Shown: piece by piece, positions 58,592 to 64,000 of the stretch
Layout: each line of letters begins with the position of its first letter
How positions within the stretch are numbered: the first letter of the stretch is position 1
From: Monocercomonoides exilis
Lineage: Eukaryota; Preaxostyla; Oxymonadida; Polymastigidae
DNA: 64,000 nucleotides
NCBI GenBank assembly: GCA_001643675.2
Contig: LSRY02000011.1
Location: forward strand, 744,001-808,000
Reading direction: 5' to 3'
Position numbers and translations under genes: made by a program
The notes under the pieces: model-generated
Told to the model about the DNA's origin: nothing
Seen by the model: the letters and a program-made list of their open reading frames with translations, nothing else
Databases searched by the model: none

Positions 58592-59914
58592 CCCCAAAAA
58601 AATGATATTTTCATCAAATGAGAAAAAAAGCGAAAAGATGAAATTTAATATTTAAATCAAAAAATTTTTGGATTGAAAAAGAGAGAATCGAAAAAATTTT
58701 CAAGAAAATAAGAAAATGGCATTCAAAAAAACACTTCAACCTTGGAAATTGTGTCGTTGTGAAAAAGTTCACAAAACATTCTGAGAATTCATATTTAACT
58801 GTCATATTTTTTTTTTCAAAAACGAAAAAAACTGAGTTTAAATAATTCAAATCCGCCTCTTTTCTCAATAAAATTTCCAGCTTGCTTTTGTCTTGTTTAT
58901 TTACTCAACTCAATTCAAAATTTTACATTTTTGAACATCATTGATTCCATAAAAAGCGATTGAATTGAAAAAATAACAAGAATGAAATCTCAACTGATTT
59001 TTCTTTTCAAGGAACAAAAAAGCAGATGAAATGTTGCATTGGTGGTTCAACAGAAAAAAATACTACAAAAAAGCAGAGTTATTCTTTTTCAAAAAAGAAG
59101 AAGAGAAAAGAAGAATCGACAAACAACGAAGAATGTTTGTCAAAGATGATGAGCTCGAAGTACCTTTGCGCTTCTGTTTGAAGACATGAGGATGAGTCGA
59201 AACGGAGTTCTTCAATGTCTCAAATCGAAAATCTTTGCGCATTCCTTCAAATATACTTCATCAAATGGCATTGGTCGTATTTGTTTTTCATTCATATTTG
59301 TAAAACGTAAGTGAGTCCTCTTTTGAAAATGTTCGGTAACTGTTGAAGTCTTCATTGCAAACAGCGATGAACCCTGCTTTCATCATCATTGGAAAAACAT
59401 ATAGATAAATTGGAAGGCACTACGCTCTTTGGCTGGCTTTTGTGATGATTTCTCTCAAGTCGAAAAGATAAGAAATTCCACAATAAAATTAGAACGACTT
59501 CCATTGAAAACAGAAAATGGAGAATGATTTTCTGTAATGTTTCGAGATCATCATATTTGTGGGTTGTGAATTTCAAAATGAGCGTTCAATTTGTTTCAAA
59601 CAATATCCAAACAACAAAACACTTCATCGTTCCACATTCTGCATGCACTCAAAATGAATCATGAAATGAAACGCTTTCAAATGCACAACAAACAGTTTTT
59701 GGACAACAAATTCATTTTTGTGTTCTTCTCATTGATTTCCAAACAAATGCAAAGAAAGAACAGAAATCAGGAGAATTATTCCTGTTATTATATAAATGGA
59801 TCAAAAGTTCTTAATTAAGGTTCATCTGACAAAAAATGTTTATTGCACAATGGCTTGTGCCATGCATTGATGGATGCTCATGCATTGCCAAAAATCGTTT
59901 GATTGAAAAATCAT
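58592..59914. other. Upstream region of the second surface-protein gene
   Basis: No supported gene. Moderately AT-rich segments at 59100-59600 contain many stops. The promoter of the gene at 59915 presumably lies near its right end; no defined motif is seen. Confidence 0.4.
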
Positions 59915-62900
59915 ATGAAACCCATACTCACACTCAGAATGAATTTGATGTTTGTGTTTGCGTTGATTGCGCTGTTGAACAGCTTTGAGACAGCTCACAA
60001 ACACGAACAATCTGACTTGACATTTGATGAAGATGTCCATTTTGTTCATATCAGGAAACAAGAATCAACTAACGAACATTCAAAGGAAACTCCATTTGGA
60101 TGTGCTTATAACAGACAAAAAACAAGAAATAGTCTTAAAGAAGATGATATCGTTTGTGAAGATGCCGAATCAATGAAGATGATATTGAGGGAGAGTGAAA
60201 GTGATTCAAAAGAGAAAAGAAGTGAACCAAACGATATGAATTGCCATTTGAAGAATGAGAAGAGTCAGTTGAAGATCATTCGTGATTCGAAAAGTGTTTT
60301 TCACAATCCAAGATCCACCGTGATGACGATGGTCAATTTTGGAAATTCGAGTTGTGAGATGAAATATTTGGTGCTTGTCAAAGAAAAGAGAAGATCGATG
60401 ATTCTCATCAACAGCTTGTCCACCGTTCTTGTCCATTGCTGTTCAGTGCATGATCATGGAATGTCAGGTGGTCATTTGTTGAAGTTGAATGAAGGTCATC
60501 TGATTTTGAGCAACATTTCTTATTTTGCCAATCAGTTTGCAGAAATTTGTGAACCGCTTGTTAGCTGCGACGGAAAGGGTTTTGGACAAAAGAATAAGAA
60601 TTTGAAAATGTTTGATTCTGATTTTTCTTCATTTGCTTTGGGAAGATCAATTTCTCTTTTGGCAAGCACAGACATAAGGGAAATAGCAGTTTGCACCTGC
60701 CATTTTGCAAACATCTCACAAAGTGCGAGAGTCCAAAGCAATCGATGTTCAATGGGCAGTTCAGAAAATGAATATCGTTTCGAGGGATGTTTTGTGGAAA
60801 AAGTTGAGTCACCACTTGGAGGAGGATTGGTTGAAGGGATGCGTTCAGAATATAATCACTTTTTGGCTCTGAATTCATCGTATTCTCAATGCGTTCGGAG
60901 AGAAAATGCAGATCCAGTGATTGGAAACAAAAGCATGGAAAGTCAAATTGTGAACTCAGGTGATGCAACATTTGTGAATTGTGATTTCAACAACCTTTCA
61001 AACGAAAATTCATCACGATCGTTTGGTGGAGCAATTGTTTTCTCTTCTTCTGGTCTCTTAAATGTCACCTTGTGTAAATTTCATTCATGCCACAGCATTT
61101 ATTGTGGTGGGGCAATTTCATCAAGACAAACCGGAAAAAATTTTGTCATCTCATCTTCTGAATTTGATTCTTGCACAGCTGAAGCTTCTGGAGGATGCAT
61201 TGACTTTTATTATGTATCAACACTCTCAATGAAAAACATAAATTGCTCCAACAGTTCAACCAAACACACTGGAGGTGGGATATTTATCGAGAAAAACGAG
61301 TATCAGGGAATTGTTGAAAGATGCAACTTTTTTTGTTGTTGCAGAAAGAATACAACATATTACGATGAAGGGGGAAGTGTTGGATTTTATAATGATGTTG
61401 CTGGTATTTTCACTGATTGTTCAATTTGTGGTGGATACAGCGAAAGACATGGAGCAGGATTTGGATGGACCAAGGGAACAGGAGTGAGCGACATTCAGAT
61501 TATATTTTGCTTCTTTTCAAACAACACATCCGAGAATTTGGGCCACGATATCTATGCTGTTGAAGGGTGGACAAACATCACAGAAAATTCGTTTGTGCTT
61601 TGTCGTTCAAGCACAGCTGCAGATAACAATCGAGTGGTGATTGGAACAACAGAATACAACAATTGGATTCCAAAAGTTTTCTTCAACCCAGTGTTTGTGA
61701 ACTCACAGGAAGGGTTGGATCACATGGCCTGTGGGTTTGTGAGAGCAGCAGATGAATATGGAAGGAGATGCAAAACAATCGAGTTTGGAATGAGTGTGCT
61801 GGATGGTGATGGAAGCAGCAATGAAGTGATCATTGAATTTGGGGATTATGAAGAAAACAAAATTGATGTTGGAAAAATGAGAATTGCATTTGAGGGGAAA
61901 GACAAAGCACAAGTGGTTGTTCGCAACAGATCACCAAATGGAGAATCATTGGTGGCCATTGACACAGGAGTGGGAAGTTTCAGAAAAATCACATTTGTTT
62001 GTGGAGAGAATCCATCGTCTCATCTGATGGAAGTGTTGGCAGAAAAAGGGATGTTGAAATTGGTTGAGTGCGTAATCACTTCATCGTCAAGCTATGAAAA
62101 CTGTGTTTTAACAGCATCGCTGATGATTGTCCAAAAGGGGTCTGTCAGTTTTGATTCTGTTGAGATCAGTGGAATATCGTTTTCATCTGTTCCAGCATTC
62201 GACGTCAGAGGCGAAAGCTCACTGTCTTTCCAGATGAACAATGTTGATGCATTTGGCATTTCTCGAGTGAGTGGAGATGGGAGTGTGATTTGTGGGAATC
62301 TGGTGAATGGGATGAATGTGAATGTTTCAAGGGGAATGATGAAGAACTGTGGGTGTGAGGATGGGTGTGGAGGAGGGATGTGGATTCAACTGGATGAAGG
62401 CTCGAAGATGGAGATCGGGAATGTCTCAAGTGAAGGTGCTGATGAGAATGTGGAACGTGTGACATTCAGGAGTTGCAGCTGTGTGGGGAAGGGAAATGGA
62501 GTTGGAGGATATGGCGGAGCTCTTTATCTGGATGTTGTTGATGAGGATTGTGCTTTTTGCATCCATTGTGCTCGTTTTGAGGATTGCCAGGCCGAAAAAG
62601 GGAACAACATGTTTGTGAATGCACAGTGTCTGAGAGATGTTGTGAGTCACACCACATTTGGCTTTGCGCATGAGGGCATGACAGACGATGACTTGTTGGG
62701 ATTTGAGGATGGGTGCCGGGAGGAGTGTGTGCCACTTCTTTCATTCTTGATGGAAGCAGGGGATGTTGGATTTGTGGGAGGAGAGAAAAGCATGGACTTC
62801 AGCAGATGTGGATTGGAGCATTATCCGTGCTCATCGATCAAGAGAGTGGTTGAGTTGTGGTTTGGGGCTGTGCCACGAACAATCCGAATCAAAAATGGAT

Positions 62901-64000
62901 TTGTGCTCTGTGAGGAGGTTGTGATGGAGAGCCAGTTTTGGAATGTGTCAGGCACAACTGGAGGCACTGCGATTGAGGTTGTTGTGCCTCCTGCTCTTCA
63001 GTTTGACTCAGAATGTTTGATCAGAGTTTCATCTGAAGCATTGCTGAAAGATATGTGCTTTTCGCTTCCATCAGCACTTTCTCCAGCCTCTTCATTCATC
63101 ATTTCCTCTTCAAATGCTTTGAGTGTCAGTGATTGCTCAATTGAGCCTGCCATCGGAAACTCACTGAATGAAATCGAATTCTGTGTTTTTCAGATTGAGG
63201 GAGGAGTTCTGCACATGACAGGCTTCTCGAACAAAGGATCATTAAACACCTTGTCAGATCCAATAATCAGATGTGCTGGAGAATGTTCAGCTGAATTGTC
63301 AAATTGTGTTCTGACTGGAATTTCGAGGAGAAATGGAGAAGGAAGCTGTCTGGAAAGGAGTTGTGACAAAAAGGAAATCGAGAATTCTGACACTTCTATT
63401 GTTGATGTTATAATAATCACTAATTGCACATTCAGTGAGTATGGTGTTGAGGAGAAAGACGGTTGTGGTGGAGGAATGAAGATTTCAATTGGCAAAGATG
63501 AAGGGGTTGCGATCAATGGGTCAACCACGTTTGATGGATGCAAGACGGAGAATGAGGCAGACTCAAATGGAAGAGGAGGAGGGATGATGATAACTGTTGG
63601 AAGTGGAGGGAGCTTGAAGATGAAGGAAGTGAAGTTTGAAGGATGTGAAGTGCCATCAGGTGAGAGTGATGAGGTGGGGAGAGGATTGGGAGGAGGAATG
63701 TTTGTCGAACTTCCCAATCAACTGGGAACATTCATTTTGGAAGGAATGACATTTGAGGGATGCAATGCGTGGAAAGGAAAGAATGTGTTTCTTTCAGGTT
63801 GGGATCTGAGAGAGATTGTGAACAAAGAGAAATTCAAATGGGAGATGAGTGATGAGGAGTTGGGATCATTGGGTGAGTTGTGTGGATGGGAGAGGAAGAC
63901 AACAGGAGAGGGATATGTGATTCCACTTGTTGTGTATTTGTGGGATAATTGGAGTGGGAATGGATTTGTCACTTTTGAAAGTGGAAAAGATTTCAGTGGC
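59915..64000 (+). CDS. Repeat-rich surface protein (3'-partial), paralog of the gene at 1-5264
   Basis: Open from the ATG at 59915 through the window end (1,362 residues, no stop). The first 26 residues form a signal peptide: a basic start, then MFVFALIALLNSF ending near ETA. After a charged segment of about 90 residues come Cys/Gly beta-helix-type repeats (SFGGAIVF, CGGAISS, SGGCIDF, TGGGIFI). Then come larger modules: GGYGGALYL to CGLEHYPC (62500-62830) and GRGLGGGMFV onward (63675-64000). The last 330 bases correspond almost residue for residue to 1210-1540 of the left-hand gene (EGCNAWKGKNVF, GWDLREI, CGWERKTTGEGYVIPLVVYL), so a TM span and pseudokinase tail are expected beyond the edge. 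It is probably a cell-surface glycoprotein or receptor; function unknown. Confidence 0.88.
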   Translation, partial: MKPILTLRMNLMFVFALIALLNSFETAHKHEQSDLTFDEDVHFVHIRKQESTNEHSKETPFGCAYNRQKTRNSLKEDDIVCEDAESMKMILRESESDSKEKRSEPNDMNCHLKNEKSQLKIIRDSKSVFHNPRSTVMTMVNFGNSSCEMKYLVLVKEKRRSMILINSLSTVLVHCCSVHDHGMSGGHLLKLNEGHLILSNISYFANQFAEICEPLVSCDGKGFGQKNKNLKMFDSDFSSFALGRSISLLASTDIREIAVCTCHFANISQSARVQSNRCSMGSSENEYRFEGCFVEKVESPLGGGLVEGMRSEYNHFLALNSSYSQCVRRENADPVIGNKSMESQIVNSGDATFVNCDFNNLSNENSSRSFGGAIVFSSSGLLNVTLCKFHSCHSIYCGGAISSRQTGKNFVISSSEFDSCTAEASGGCIDFYYVSTLSMKNINCSNSSTKHTGGGIFIEKNEYQGIVERCNFFCCCRKNTTYYDEGGSVGFYNDVAGIFTDCSICGGYSERHGAGFGWTKGTGVSDIQIIFCFFSNNTSENLGHDIYAVEGWTNITENSFVLCRSSTAADNNRVVIGTTEYNNWIPKVFFNPVFVNSQEGLDHMACGFVRAADEYGRRCKTIEFGMSVLDGDGSSNEVIIEFGDYEENKIDVGKMRIAFEGKDKAQVVVRNRSPNGESLVAIDTGVGSFRKITFVCGENPSSHLMEVLAEKGMLKLVECVITSSSSYENCVLTASLMIVQKGSVSFDSVEISGISFSSVPAFDVRGESSLSFQMNNVDAFGISRVSGDGSVICGNLVNGMNVNVSRGMMKNCGCEDGCGGGMWIQLDEGSKMEIGNVSSEGADENVERVTFRSCSCVGKGNGVGGYGGALYLDVVDEDCAFCIHCARFEDCQAEKGNNMFVNAQCLRDVVSHTTFGFAHEGMTDDDLLGFEDGCREECVPLLSFLMEAGDVGFVGGEKSMDFSRCGLEHYPCSSIKRVVELWFGAVPRTIRIKNGFVLCEEVVMESQFWNVSGTTGGTAIEVVVPPALQFDSECLIRVSSEALLKDMCFSLPSALSPASSFIISSSNALSVSDCSIEPAIGNSLNEIEFCVFQIEGGVLHMTGFSNKGSLNTLSDPIIRCAGECSAELSNCVLTGISRRNGEGSCLERSCDKKEIENSDTSIVDVIIITNCTFSEYGVEEKDGCGGGMKISIGKDEGVAINGSTTFDGCKTENEADSNGRGGGMMITVGSGGSLKMKEVKFEGCEVPSGESDEVGRGLGGGMFVELPNQLGTFILEGMTFEGCNAWKGKNVFLSGWDLREIVNKEKFKWEMSDEELGSLGELCGWERKTTGEGYVIPLVVYLWDNWSGNGFVTFESGKDFSG

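Noticed and set aside
1-64000. Altered genetic code (TAA/TAG read as Gln, as in some oxymonads)
   Set aside because: RPL27A, the dynein, the TPPP gene and the transposase end at TAA where homologs or repeats end, and RPA2 ends at TGA. No in-frame TAA or TAG is needed in any supported gene.
1-64000. tRNA, rRNA genes and CRISPR arrays
   Set aside because: No cloverleaf with a proper T-loop, no rRNA core sequence and no regularly spaced direct repeats were recognised by eye. A covariance-model search would be needed to exclude a tRNA in the AT-rich spacers.

Overview
The window looks like nuclear DNA of an AT-rich unicellular eukaryote. Evidence: spliceosomal introns of 58-226 bp, eukaryote-only genes (RNA polymerase I subunit 2, ribosomal protein L27a/uL15, dynein heavy chain, TPPP/p25-alpha protein), DNA transposons, and giant surface proteins that join Cys/Gly-rich beta-helix-type repeats to a membrane span and a kinase-like tail. 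That surface architecture, with the small introns, recalls Preaxostyla/oxymonad flagellates (Blattamonas- or Monocercomonoides-like). This assignment is inference. TAA and TGA both end genes where homologs end, so no stop reassignment is visible.

Layout, left to right. 1-5264 (+): 3' part of a repeat/TM/pseudokinase surface protein, cut by the window edge. 5265-11989: repeat-dominated DNA with a 555-bp near-palindrome, a 1.2-kb inverted repeat, a decayed TA-flanked element with CCGGACA-type ends, and a TAAA microsatellite. 11990-16354 (+): four-exon RPA2 (Pol I). 17374-47141 (-): one three-exon gene of 29.6 kb coding length for a 9,854-residue dynein heavy chain. Every dynein segment can be followed, but the nucleotide sites of AAA1, AAA3 and AAA4 are gone and only AAA2 keeps a P-loop. 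47377-47887 (+): two-exon RPL27A, sharing a 235-bp divergent spacer with the dynein gene. 48640-49346 (-): TPPP/p25-alpha protein that needs an 11-nt microexon.

50663-58591 is a mobile-element cluster: a TA-flanked MITE, a dead Merlin-type transposase, and a 6-kb pogo/Tigger-like element with matching 27-bp ends. The 6-kb element has an intact transposase and also encloses a broken fragment of the surface-protein family. 59915-64000 (+): 5' part of a second surface-protein gene, with signal peptide, cut by the right edge.

Working together: dynein and TPPP are both microtubule proteins. The surface-protein genes form a dispersed same-strand family (two genes plus one fragment) that appears to be duplicating and exchanging sequence. 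The most unusual object is the dynein: a huge open frame with dynein architecture but without the motor's main ATPase site.
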